Of a stretch of DNA of 21,951 nt, positions 1 through 7,085 are shown one piece after another. Position numbers and translations under genes: made by a program. Within the stretch, counting starts at the first letter, position 1, and the number at the start of each line of letters is the position of its first letter. This DNA comes from Fulvivirga aurantia (lineage in GTDB: Bacteria > Bacteroidota > Bacteroidia > Cytophagales > Cyclobacteriaceae), in NCBI RefSeq assembly GCF_009711475.1, contig NZ_SMMD01000935.1:1-21951 (forward strand), read 5' to 3'. The notes beneath the pieces were generated by a model. The model was not told the origin of the DNA. It ran no database searches and worked only from the letters and a program-made list of their open reading frames with translations.

Positions 1-146
1 GCTTTTGTTGTTGATTGAGTTTGTGTTGTTCTGTAAAATTTTTCGTCAAGATCGCCCAGTACTTCTTCCGCCAGCTCATCTCTGATAAACCACTGCAGTA
101 GTTTAGCCGCATACTTTGGAGGCTTTTTGTGGGTTTTAGGATTCAC
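1..146 (-). CDS. ABC transporter permease, N-terminal fragment (cut by window edge)
   Basis: Only the first 48 codons lie in the window; the frame stays open to base 1. The peptide begins VNPKTHKKPPKYAAKLLQWF and continues with RDELAEEVLGDLDEKFY. This lysine/proline-rich start followed by a 'W-F...GDLDE.F' helix pair is the prefix domain found at the N-terminus of FtsX/MacB-type ABC permeases of Bacteroidota that sit next to PadR regulators (family knowledge). The membrane segments would lie beyond the edge. I chose the GTG at 146; a TTG at 161, eight bases after an AGGA, is an alternative that adds five residues. The gene follows the PadR gene closely on the same strand, so the two are probably co-transcribed and the permease is probably the regulator's target. 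What the transporter carries cannot be told. Confidence 0.72.
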   Translation of the reverse strand, partial: MNPKTHKKPPKYAAKLLQWFIRDELAEEVLGDLDEKFYRTTQTQSTTK

Positions 147-163
147 AGGATTATAAATCAAGT

Positions 164-505
164 TTAAAATCCTGATACAAAGTCCACCGCAAATCCAGGA
201 TACTGATCCCAGAGAGACATCCTGAAGTTTCTTGCCTCAGCAAGTGTACGCTCTCCAACGGCTGTGATTTTGAAGATTCTTTTTCTTCTTCCACCTCGCT
301 CGGCAGTAGCTTCTCCCATTTCTGATTCTAAAAAACCTTTTTCAGATAATCTATTCAGTGCAGAGTGTACAGCACCAATGGAAACTAATCTTTTGGTCTG
401 ACTTTCAAATTCTTCAGCTATTCTGAGTGTGTAGGCCTCTTCTTTCAAAATCCCGACCAGAAGAAGGATGACCTCTTCAAACTCACCTAATTTCGTTTCT
501 TTCAT
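164..505 (-). CDS. PadR-family transcriptional regulator
   Basis: A 113-residue winged-helix regulator. The N-terminus MKETKLGEFEEVILLLVGIL is the first helix of the PadR domain. The helix-turn-helix follows (YTLRIAEEFES, then SIGAVHSALNRLSEKGFLES as recognition helix), with a basic wing RGGRRKRIFKIT and a short C-terminal dimerisation helix (ERTLAEARNF). The frame is open back to 544, but the ATG at 505 fits the family's usual start, and the extra 13 residues lie in what looks like the leader. It is a short, subfamily-2-like PadR. It sits just upstream of a prefix-domain ABC permease, the usual Bacteroidota pairing, so autorepression and control of the exporter are likely (inference). Two copies of a TACTANNTAGTA-like dyad lie 49-105 bp upstream of the start and are its probable operators. 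Confidence 0.88.
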   Translation of the reverse strand: MKETKLGEFEEVILLLVGILKEEAYTLRIAEEFESQTKRLVSIGAVHSALNRLSEKGFLESEMGEATAERGGRRKRIFKITAVGERTLAEARNFRMSLWDQYPGFAVDFVSGF

Positions 506-553
506 AATATTTGAATTTGATCGAATGGAACTTGGACCATTCAACTCATTTGA

Positions 554-610
554 TACTAAATTGTAGAACTAATATACGGAGCTTAATTAAATATGTTCTA
601 CTATTTAGTA
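554..610. promoter_or_regulatory. Paired dyads upstream of the PadR gene, probable PadR operators
   Basis: TACTAAATTGTAGAAC at 554-569 is repeated as its reverse complement at 595-610 with 15 of 16 bases matching. Within each copy the outer 12 bases are themselves close to a palindrome (TACTA-AA/TT-TAGTA; 554-565 and 599-610). The two dyad centres are 45 bp apart. A TATATTAG sequence on the minus strand between them resembles a Bacteroidota -7 box, so the dyads would flank a promoter for the PadR gene. Seen: the repeats. Inferred: that PadR binds them. Confidence 0.55.
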
Positions 611-623
611 ACTAATGAAAAAT

Positions 624-1430
624 CTAAAAGAAATGAGTAAGCGTTTCTGCCAGTGCGCGGTGGTATTCGGGGAAGGCATTTAGGTCATTATGATCAGCCC
701 CGGGTATGATCAATAATTTTTGTTTGCCAGTATAATGTTTGTGCAATGTTTGCGCGTGACTAACCGGAATCAGCGAGTCTTTGCTGCCATGTACGATCAG
801 AATTGGGCCGCTCACCTTATTGATTTTGCTAAGGTTATCGAAATGATATTTGAGGATAAGTGAAGGCAGAAAAATGGGCATTTTTTGATTGGCGAGCTTT
901 TTCAAACTAGAAAATGGTGACTCAAGGATTAATCCTTTGGTTTTGTGTTTACTGGCTAGTTCTGTGGCCACACCAGAGCCTATAGATCGACCATAAATGA
1001 TGACCTGCTCTTTGTTGATGCTTTTATTGTCTTGAAGAAATTTCAAAGTGGCTTCAGCATCTTCATAAAGTCCTTTTTCTGAGATTGAGCCTGTACTTTT
1101 ACCATAACCCCGATAGTCTATGATCAAGAAATTGTAACCAAGAGAAGTGAAATCCTGAGATATATACTGCCAATCTTTTAAGCTACCGGCATTACCATGG
1201 AAGTAAAGTATGGTTTCCGATTTATCGCCTTCAAAGTAGAGTGCATTGATGGTTTCCCCATCTTGAGTTTTAATAAAATGCTCTTCACCGTTAAGCCTCA
1301 GATCATACGCATAATCGTCAGATATTTTTTCGGGATAAAATATTAGATTGGTCTGAAGAGAATAAAGCACAGCAAAAATGATTGAATAAGTTATTAAAAC
1401 ATAAGTTAAAGCTATTCTTACTCTCTTCAC
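624..1430 (-). CDS. Membrane-anchored alpha/beta hydrolase (BEM46/YfhR-like)
   Basis: 268 residues. One N-terminal membrane helix (about residues 7-25) anchors an alpha/beta hydrolase domain facing the periplasm or cytoplasm. The oxyanion motif FHGNAGS lies at 78-84, the IDYRGYGKSTG strand-turn at 104-114, the nucleophile elbow GRSIG with Ser149, the acid Asp218 in HGSKDSLIPV, and the base His247 in GADHNDL. All three catalytic residues are present. This order and the single anchor match the BEM46/ABHD13/YfhR group, whose substrates are mostly unknown (family knowledge). It is the last gene of a minus-strand run, starting four bases after the stop of the RmlD-like gene, so the two are probably translated from one message. 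No specific substrate can be inferred. Confidence 0.85.
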   Translation of the reverse strand: MKRVRIALTYVLITYSIIFAVLYSLQTNLIFYPEKISDDYAYDLRLNGEEHFIKTQDGETINALYFEGDKSETILYFHGNAGSLKDWQYISQDFTSLGYNFLIIDYRGYGKSTGSISEKGLYEDAEATLKFLQDNKSINKEQVIIYGRSIGSGVATELASKHKTKGLILESPFSSLKKLANQKMPIFLPSLILKYHFDNLSKINKVSGPILIVHGSKDSLIPVSHAQTLHKHYTGKQKLLIIPGADHNDLNAFPEYHRALAETLTHFF

Positions 1431-1434
1431 CTCA

Positions 1435-2346
1435 TCATTCCTGTTTTTGCTGTTTCTTCAGCTGTTCGCCTAAAATACTCAGTCCACCTTCAAAGCTTCG
1501 AGGGTCATAATCCAGTTCATTTTTGGCTTTATCAATCACAAATCCTGTTTTCGGGGGTCTCTTTGCTTCCTGTTGAAATTTGGAGCCATCGGTTTCTGTG
1601 ATCAATGACTTATCAAGTTTGAAATGATCAGCAGTTTTGATGGCTATTTCATAAGGGGTAAGCATGTCTTTGCCGCTTATATGGTAGATGCCCTTGGCCT
1701 TTTTCTTGGCCATAAGATAACACCCCATGGCTAAATCTTCCGCGAGGGTAGGGGTGCGCCACTGGTCATTCACAACATTTATCTCTTTGCCGTTTTCGAG
1801 GCTTTTTTTCACCCAAAGAATAATATTAGATCTACTCATGTCAGCAGCAATGCCATAGACCAACACCGTACGGGCGATACCCCAGGATTCGCATTTTTCC
1901 TCAATGAGTTTTTCTGCTGCGAGCTTACTTTCTCCATAATAGTTTACCGGGTTGGGCTCTTCATCTTCTTCCAAGGGTCCTTTTGTCCCATCAAAAATAA
2001 AGTCTGTACTTACATGTACAAGATGCGCTCCTATTTCATTGCAAGCATCCACCAGGTACTCTACAGCATCAACATTTAATTTCCAGCATGCCTCTTTTTT
2101 GGTTTCACACTCATCTACGTTCGTCATCGCTGCCGTGTTGATTACAACTTTGGGCTTATGTTTTTCTATGATGGACTTCACCTCTTCTTTGTTGGTAATA
2201 TCCATAGATTCATAATCGTAGTTAGCTGCTCTTAAGCGATTTTCGCCTCTTGAGGTGGCAACTAGCTCTACAGAAGACTCAGAAGTAAGCAAAGAGACCA
2301 ACTTCTGACCTAATAAACCATTTGAACCTGTGATGAGTATTTTCAT
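1435..2346 (-). CDS. RmlD-like NAD(P)-dependent sugar-nucleotide reductase (extended SDR)
   Basis: 303 residues. A Rossmann fold opens at the N-terminus (MKILITGSNGLLG, glycine motif at residues 7-13); VINTAAMTNVDECE at 68-81, HVSTDFIFDG at 111-120 and the catalytic Tyr137-x-x-x-Lys141 (YGESK) follow. These are the marks of the RmlD group, which reduces dTDP-4-dehydrorhamnose in dTDP-rhamnose synthesis. The other rml genes (rmlA, B, C) are not nearby, so the substrate may differ, and I give no symbol. The C-terminus is lysine/glutamine-rich (KKQQKQE). The gene starts directly after the cyclophilin stop codon with no gap and is followed four bases later by the hydrolase, which points to one operon. 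Confidence 0.87.
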   Translation of the reverse strand: MKILITGSNGLLGQKLVSLLTSESSVELVATSRGENRLRAANYDYESMDITNKEEVKSIIEKHKPKVVINTAAMTNVDECETKKEACWKLNVDAVEYLVDACNEIGAHLVHVSTDFIFDGTKGPLEEDEEPNPVNYYGESKLAAEKLIEEKCESWGIARTVLVYGIAADMSRSNIILWVKKSLENGKEINVVNDQWRTPTLAEDLAMGCYLMAKKKAKGIYHISGKDMLTPYEIAIKTADHFKLDKSLITETDGSKFQQEAKRPPKTGFVIDKAKNELDYDPRSFEGGLSILGEQLKKQQKQE

Positions 2347-3252
2347 TTATTCTTCTATTTCTGGGAATGTGTAGTTAAACTCTTTTTCTATTTTTCGTTT
2401 TGGCATCTCATCAACAGAAATGTAAAACCTAATGTTTTCTTTTGGTCGGTCTGTTAGCGGATTTCTTGGCCCCAATTTATAAGTTTCCTGGGCAGCAATT
2501 TTATCAATCACCTCCAGTCCATCTATCACTTGCCCAAAAACAGTATATGTATCATCCAGATGTGGTACACCACCAGCATTAGTGTAAGCATCAATTCGCT
2601 CCTGACTTACATTTTTACTCACATCAATTTTAAGCACCTCTTCCACATCTTTTCTTAACTCCATAACCTCTTTACTATACTCATCAAACTGCTCGTTTTC
2701 GTAAAGCTGCTGGAGTTCCAGGCGCTTTTCGGTATAGTCTGTGCGCATCAGCAGTGCTCCAATGGCCTTATTGAGTTTCTCCATATCTGTGGTCACTTCC
2801 TCTTTCGTCAACTTCTTGCCTTGTACAATATAAAACTGGCTACCACTCGATCTTTTCTCAGGATTTCTTCTGTCCCCCTGACGCGCGGCTGATAGCGCAC
2901 CTTTCTTATGGAATAAATTTTCGTTGAATTCTGCGGGTATAGTATAATCAACCCCACCAGAACCTAATGGCTCTCGCTGTTTAGCAGTTTTTGAGTTGGG
3001 GTCTCCACCCTGAATCATAAAATCTTCGATCACTCTATGGAAAAGCAAACTATCGTAAAAGCCTTCCTTAGCCAACTTGATGAAGTTCTTCTTGTGCTCA
3101 GGCGTCTGATCATATAGGATGGCATGCATATCACCATAGTCTGTCTTAATCGTTACCAGATATTCCTTCTCGGTAGTGCAGGAGGCGGTGAGAACTGCCA
3201 GGGCCAGTACTATCAAAAACCTGTTGGTTAGTAGATTTTTCATGTTTTTCAT
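2347..3252 (-). CDS. Cyclophilin-type peptidyl-prolyl isomerase, lipoprotein
   Basis: 301 residues. A signal sequence ends in a lipobox LTASC, so Cys25 is probably lipidated and the protein held in the outer membrane or periplasm. The cyclophilin fold follows: FHRVIEDFMIQGGD at 71-84 (catalytic Arg73, Gln81), then SGSQFYIVQG at 136-145, and HLDDTYTVFGQVIDG at 231-245. Between the last two lies an insertion of about 85 mostly charged, helix-prone residues (146-229) that ordinary cyclophilins of ~165 residues lack. The expected role is folding of envelope proteins. The start may be Met1 or Met4 (3243). The gene abuts the RmlD-like gene and is separated from the four-helix-bundle gene by 47 bp that hold a heptamer array. 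Confidence 0.92.
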   Translation of the reverse strand: MKNMKNLLTNRFLIVLALAVLTASCTTEKEYLVTIKTDYGDMHAILYDQTPEHKKNFIKLAKEGFYDSLLFHRVIEDFMIQGGDPNSKTAKQREPLGSGGVDYTIPAEFNENLFHKKGALSAARQGDRRNPEKRSSGSQFYIVQGKKLTKEEVTTDMEKLNKAIGALLMRTDYTEKRLELQQLYENEQFDEYSKEVMELRKDVEEVLKIDVSKNVSQERIDAYTNAGGVPHLDDTYTVFGQVIDGLEVIDKIAAQETYKLGPRNPLTDRPKENIRFYISVDEMPKRKIEKEFNYTFPEIEE

Positions 3253-3260
3253 TTTTAGAC

Positions 3261-3288
3261 TGATGTGGAAGTCGGAAGTCCGAAGTCG
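3261..3288 (+). repeat. Left heptamer array (GAAGTCS units)
   Basis: Three tandem 7-bp units, GAAGTCG, GAAGTCC and GAAGTCG, occupy 3268-3288; a degenerate fourth (TGATGTG) precedes them at 3261-3267. They fill most of the 47-bp gap between the cyclophilin and four-helix-bundle genes. Read inward towards the four-helix-bundle gene they have the same sequence as the right-hand array, so the two arrays form inverted flanks. Confidence 0.8.
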
Positions 3289-3299
3289 AGAGCGTTTTA

Positions 3300-3653
3300 C
3301 TATTTGATTTTATTTTTAAAGGCAGACATCATATTCATGAGATTAAATGCATCGTTGTAAAAATTTGAAAACTGATCTTCCTTTAAATAGTTTCTCCTTC
3401 TTGCTTTATGAAGACAGGTAACTACTTCAGTAAGAGACCGTATAGAATAGCCCATGAACTTTCTAAATTCCGGATTAGATTGCCCAGTTGATCCTTCAGC
3501 AATATTCAAAGCAATAGAGTCAGCTGCTCGTCTTAATTGAGAGCTTAGGTTATAGACTTCATCCTTTGGGAAGGATAGTGCTAAATGATGCATCTCTTCA
3601 CCATAGTCCATGGCTTTTTGCCAGATAATCAATTTCTCAAATTTAAAACTCAT
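3300..3653 (-). CDS. Four-helix-bundle protein (23S rRNA intervening-sequence type)
   Basis: 117 residues. The start SFKFEKLIIWQKAMDYGEEM, the central LSSQLRRAADSIALNIAEGS and FRKFMGYSIRSLTEV mark the four-helix-bundle family first found encoded in 23S rRNA intervening sequences and related to the Avd protein of diversity-generating retroelements (family knowledge). The biochemical role of free-standing members is not established; a basic pentamer that may bind nucleic acid is the usual model. No rRNA or reverse transcriptase lies in the window. The gene breaks an otherwise gapless operon, with 116 bp to hemC and 47 bp to the cyclophilin gene, and both gaps carry 7-bp tandem repeats in inverted orientation. 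That layout suggests an inserted cassette (inference). Confidence 0.88.
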   Translation of the reverse strand: MSFKFEKLIIWQKAMDYGEEMHHLALSFPKDEVYNLSSQLRRAADSIALNIAEGSTGQSNPEFRKFMGYSIRSLTEVVTCLHKARRRNYLKEDQFSNFYNDAFNLMNMMSAFKNKIK

Positions 3654-3696
3654 TCTATTTTAATTATAAAAATAAAACTAGCCCCCCAGCTACTGC

Positions 3697-3780
3697 CTTT
3701 CACCTTCGATCTTCCTGCTTCCTACTTCCCACTTCCCACTTCAGACTTCAGACTTCCCACTTCTGACATCTAACTTCCTA
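3697..3780 (-). repeat. Right heptamer array (CTTCCNN units on plus strand)
   Basis: Twelve 7-bp units in phase on the plus strand: CTTTCAC, CTTCGAT, CTTCCTG, CTTCCTA, CTTCCCA (twice), CTTCAGA (twice), CTTCCCA, CTTCTGA, CATCTAA, CTTCCTA. On the minus strand the consensus is NNGAAGT-like, matching the left array read inward. The array runs over the end of hemC, whose stop codon (3770-3772) and last codons lie in it. Too short in period and without spacers, it is not a CRISPR array. Confidence 0.85.
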
Positions 3781-4696
3781 ACTCCCTCCTAATCTCCCTC
3801 AAAATCCTATCACCACCCGCTGAAAGTACTTCTTCGGCTAAGTCTGTTCCGATTGAATTTGCATCTGATTTATCTCCGGAAATATTTTTTACAATTCTTT
3901 CTTTTCCTGCCAGATCAACAATACCGCCTTTAATATTTATTTGATCACCCTCAAGAGTGGCAAGGGCAAATACAGGAATACTACAGCCTCCATGTAATTT
4001 TTTAAGGTATGCTCTTTCTGCTAAAAGCCTTAATTCCGTTTCCTCATGATTGCAATACTTTCTAATCGCATCACGCTTCTCCTGTGGTAGTTGGCTGTGG
4101 CATTCTATAGTTACTGAGCCCTGACCTACAGCGGGTATAAACTCATCTAATGACAGTTTTTGAATAATACGATCATGGTACCCCATACGATGCACTCCGG
4201 CATAAGCCAATAGCATCGCATCGCAAGCTCCCTCTTCCATTTTTCTAAAGCGGGTTTGCAGGTTTCCTCTTACGGCTACAGTTTTCACCTTTGGATAATA
4301 GTGCTTGAGTGTGGCCACTCTACGTGTAGAGGATGTGCCTATAATTACTTCTTTGTCGAGGGATACGGACTTATCAAAGCCTACTAATACATCATTTACC
4401 ACCTCCCGTTCTGTAAAAGCTATGAGTTCAAAGCCGTCAGGTAGTTCAGATTGCATGTCTTTAGCGCTGTGTACCGCAATATCAATATTCCCGGAAGCTA
4501 GTTGGTCTTCAATTTCTTCTGTAAAGACACCTTTACTACCGATTTTGGCTATTGATACATCAAGTATTTTGTCTCCTTTTGTCTCAATAGTTACAATCTC
4601 ACTGTCAATACCGCCTTGTTTGAGCAAATCTTGAATATGGTAAGCTTGCCATAATGCCAATTTACTACCTCGGGTGCCTATTCTTATTTTATCCAT
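3770..4696 (-). CDS. hemC: Porphobilinogen deaminase (hydroxymethylbilane synthase)
   Basis: 308 residues. It joins four porphobilinogens into hydroxymethylbilane in cytoplasmic haem/tetrapyrrole synthesis. Visible: the N-terminal IRIGTRGSKLALWQA, catalytic Asp80 in HSAKDMQSELPDG, GTSSTRR at 120-126, RGNLQTRFRK at 143-152 (binding of the cofactor's acid groups), AVGQGSVTIEC near 189-199, and Cys238 in LHGGCSIPVF, which carries the dipyrromethane cofactor. Length is normal. The ATG overlaps the holB stop by one base (TAATG), so translation is coupled. The final codons (Gly-Ser-stop) fall in the heptamer array, so the natural C-terminus may have been altered there. No other haem gene is in the window. 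Confidence 0.96.
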   Translation of the reverse strand: MDKIRIGTRGSKLALWQAYHIQDLLKQGGIDSEIVTIETKGDKILDVSIAKIGSKGVFTEEIEDQLASGNIDIAVHSAKDMQSELPDGFELIAFTEREVVNDVLVGFDKSVSLDKEVIIGTSSTRRVATLKHYYPKVKTVAVRGNLQTRFRKMEEGACDAMLLAYAGVHRMGYHDRIIQKLSLDEFIPAVGQGSVTIECHSQLPQEKRDAIRKYCNHEETELRLLAERAYLKKLHGGCSIPVFALATLEGDQINIKGGIVDLAGKERIVKNISGDKSDANSIGTDLAEEVLSAGGDRILREIRRELGS

Positions 4697-5814
4697 TATT
4701 TAATGATTCGAGCAATTTGAAGCGATAGGTCTAAAAATGTCATTTTAGGACTCGCATTTCGTTCAATATGATAATGAGCTTCGTTTACAAGTTTGGCTAT
4801 TTTTTCAATCTTGTTAGCATCCATCACTTTGCTAAACTTGTCTACAAACTCATTGATTTTGCCTCCTGTACGTGCTACTTCCCGGGCAGGAATATACACC
4901 AATGTTTCTCTCAAAATATTTAATGTAAATTGTAAAAGGCTCTTTTGGGCCAACTTATTCATGCCATGGTATGTGTCAGCGCGCTTTACCAAGCTGGCAA
5001 AATCTCTTTTAAAGCAATCTCTCATCCAGTCGGCAAATATCTGCTGGTTATCATCTTCCAGGTTGTTAGAAAGTCTAAATGCCTTTGAGATATCACCATC
5101 TGCTAAGTGAGCTACTTCTTCGGCCTTGCCTGCATCAATGCCATGGCTATTGGTAAGAATATTTCTAATATCTTCATCAGCGAACATCGGAATGTTTACG
5201 ATTTGTGTTCGTGACAAGATGGTCGTCAGTAGCCGTTCGCTATCGTTAGAAACTAATAGGAAAATAGTGCTTTCCGGTGGCTCTTCTAATATCTTTAAAA
5301 TACCATTAGCAGCGGATGGGTGCATAAATTCAGGTAGCCACACGATCATTACTTTGTATTTGCCCTCAAAGGCTTTGAGTGAAAGGTTCTTAATGATCTG
5401 ACGGCTTTCTTCTTTACTGATATTTACCTGTTTGTCTTCACCACCATAGTACCCGGACCAGGTATTTAAATCTCCATATGGGTTTTCTATAAGAAATTGT
5501 CGCCACTCTTTCAAAAAGCTGTTGCTCACTACATCCTTGCCGGTCACTTTTTTAGTTGAGCTTACCGGGAAGACGAAATGCACATCGGGATGCACATATT
5601 TTTGATTTTTGAGGCAAGACGGACAACTGCCACAGGCACCTTCTTCTGTTCTGTTTTCACAATTAAGAAATGCCGCATAGGCCAGAGCCATTGCTAAATT
5701 TGGGCTTCCTGGTTTACCTAAAAACAGCTGAGCATGCGCCACCTGGTCATTTTTGGCAGCATTTACCAGCCTTGTCTTTACTTCATCTAGACCGTGTATT
5801 TTTGAGAAGAGCAT
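4696..5814 (-). CDS. holB: DNA polymerase III subunit delta'
   Basis: 372 residues from the ATG at 5814. I prefer this over the longer frame back to 5859 because MLFSKIHGLDEVK is the family's usual start and it lies one base after the upstream stop. It belongs to the clamp-loader complex that puts the sliding clamp on DNA. The AAA+ fold shows a zinc module with Cys52, Cys61, Cys64 and Cys67 (CGSCPSC) and a Walker B-like region KVMIVWLPEFM, followed by LKILEEPPESTIFLL. The P-loop position reads GKPGSPNLAMA and lacks the GK[ST] needed for ATP, as expected for delta', which does not hydrolyse ATP. The arginine-finger region is LSRTQ, with Thr in place of the Cys of the classic SRC motif. It sits between a cell-wall sugar gene and hemC in the same tight operon. 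Confidence 0.93.
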   Translation of the reverse strand: MLFSKIHGLDEVKTRLVNAAKNDQVAHAQLFLGKPGSPNLAMALAYAAFLNCENRTEEGACGSCPSCLKNQKYVHPDVHFVFPVSSTKKVTGKDVVSNSFLKEWRQFLIENPYGDLNTWSGYYGGEDKQVNISKEESRQIIKNLSLKAFEGKYKVMIVWLPEFMHPSAANGILKILEEPPESTIFLLVSNDSERLLTTILSRTQIVNIPMFADEDIRNILTNSHGIDAGKAEEVAHLADGDISKAFRLSNNLEDDNQQIFADWMRDCFKRDFASLVKRADTYHGMNKLAQKSLLQFTLNILRETLVYIPAREVARTGGKINEFVDKFSKVMDANKIEKIAKLVNEAHYHIERNASPKMTFLDLSLQIARIIK

Positions 5815-5815
5815 A

Positions 5816-7006
5816 TTATTTATTTTTCTCCCAGATTCTATTGGCAGCAGTTTGTTCAAATATTTCAGACATTATATTATGCTCCGTTTCATCATAAACC
5901 ATTTGCCTTCTTTCCATTACTTTCTCAGCTACTTCTTTCACTTTCCGTAATTGATAAGTTGTAAAACCGTTAGATCCACCCCAGGCAAATGATGGTATAA
6001 AATTACGTGGAAAGCCTGCGCCAAATATATTGGCAGATACACCAGCTACGGTACCGGTATTAAACATGGTGTTGATGCCGCATTTACTATGGTCGCCCAT
6101 AATTAGCCCGCAGAACATTTCACCCGTGTCTTTAAATCGTCCGGTAGAATAATCCCAAATTTTCACGTTGGCATAGTTATTCTTAAGGTTTGATGTATTG
6201 GTGTCTGCACCAAGGTTACACCACTCTCCAATCACAGAATTGCCTATAAAACCGTCATGACCTTTGTTGCTATAGCCAAAAATGACGGAGTTGCTAACTT
6301 CTCCACCGACTTTACTGAAAGGGCCTATAGTGGAATCGCCTTTTATTTTTGCACCCATGTTTACGTGTGAGCTCTCACATAGCGCAAAAGAACCTTTGAT
6401 GATAGCTCCAGGGTGTACTTGTGCATTTTTGCCAATATATACCGGCCCGCTCTCTGCATCGATAACCGCAGCTCTAATGGAAGCGCCTTCTTCTATAAAC
6501 AAGTTTTCTTTGCCATAAACAACGGTATGTGCATCTATGAGGTCAGCAGAAACACGGTTTTTTGTGATTTGCGTAAAATCTTCTTTAATCTGGGCGGCAT
6601 TTTGCTTGAAAATATGCCATGGCTCAGCTATGAGTGTGTAATCTCCATCAAAAGCTACTTGTTTTAGAGAAGCTAAATCTTCAGAGTTTGATTTTGTGCT
6701 TTTTGCAGCAAGTATGGTATCGTTGCTTACTAATGCTTCTCCGGTGGATAATGTATCGATAGCTATTAATAAACCATCATTGGGGCAGAGCCCGCCATTT
6801 ATAAACAGGTTATCTTCACCTTCGATTAATGGATATTTCTCGGAGAGGTATTTCTCAGTTGAGAATGAGACCTGACCATTAAGTCTATACTCCCATTTTT
6901 CACTGATAGTAAGTATGCCAACTCTTATTTCGGCAACAGGTCTTGTAAATGTAAGTGGCAGTAATGATTGACGGATCTTGGTCTCGTCAAAGAGGATAAT
7001 ATTCAT
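5816..7006 (-). CDS. Alternative GlmU-like protein (Bacteroidota sugar nucleotidyltransferase/acetyltransferase type)
   Basis: 396 residues from the ATG at 7006 (a GTG two codons upstream at 7012 is possible). The N-terminal half starts MNIILFDETK and carries TFTRPVAEIRVG at 19-30. It does not have the LxxGxGTRM signature of classic GlmU. The C-terminal half is a left-handed beta-helix with hexapeptide repeats (for example VYIGKNAQVHPGAIIKG, GDSTIGPFSKVGG) and GVSANIFGAGFPRNFIPSFAWGG near the end. This matches the alternative GlmU family of Bacteroidota, thought to make UDP-GlcNAc from glucosamine-1-phosphate for peptidoglycan and LPS (family knowledge). Which of the two reactions this protein performs is not proved by sequence. 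It is the first gene of the minus-strand operon and lies one base upstream of holB. Confidence 0.85.
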   Translation of the reverse strand: MNIILFDETKIRQSLLPLTFTRPVAEIRVGILTISEKWEYRLNGQVSFSTEKYLSEKYPLIEGEDNLFINGGLCPNDGLLIAIDTLSTGEALVSNDTILAAKSTKSNSEDLASLKQVAFDGDYTLIAEPWHIFKQNAAQIKEDFTQITKNRVSADLIDAHTVVYGKENLFIEEGASIRAAVIDAESGPVYIGKNAQVHPGAIIKGSFALCESSHVNMGAKIKGDSTIGPFSKVGGEVSNSVIFGYSNKGHDGFIGNSVIGEWCNLGADTNTSNLKNNYANVKIWDYSTGRFKDTGEMFCGLIMGDHSKCGINTMFNTGTVAGVSANIFGAGFPRNFIPSFAWGGSNGFTTYQLRKVKEVAEKVMERRQMVYDETEHNIMSEIFEQTAANRIWEKNK

Positions 7007-7012
7007 GAGCAC

Positions 7013-7054
7013 AAAAATAAAAAAGTCTTCAAGATAAGCTCATCCTGAAGACCT
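7013..7054 (-). terminator. Rho-independent terminator of rpmE
   Basis: Read on the minus strand, GGTCTTCA and TGAAGACT form a stem (7-bp perfect core GTCTTCA/TGAAGAC at 7046-7052 and 7025-7031) with a 14-base loop, followed by TTTTTTATTTTT. It lies 32 bp after the rpmE stop and ends right before the next gene's start, so the L31 message probably ends here. Confidence 0.72.
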
Positions 7055-7085
7055 TTAAATTAAAATGCTTTACGAGTAGAAGTAA

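Noticed and set aside
3300..3653. Four-helix-bundle gene as Avd of a diversity-generating retroelement
   Set aside because: No reverse transcriptase, template repeat or variable repeat is visible in the window; the sequence fits the free-standing intervening-sequence type.
3585..3773. Plus-strand frame of 62 codons running through the right heptamer array
   Set aside because: It is antisense to the four-helix-bundle gene and its second half is only translated repeat (Leu-Pro-Thr-Ser-like periodicity).
3697..3780. Possible CRISPR-like array
   Set aside because: The unit is 7 bp with no spacers and no cas genes nearby; it is a simple tandem repeat.
7012..7019. TATTTTTG box just before the GlmU-like ATG, which would give a leaderless message
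   Set aside because: It lies in the T-tract of the rpmE terminator and has no TTG at the proper distance, so I cannot separate it from chance.
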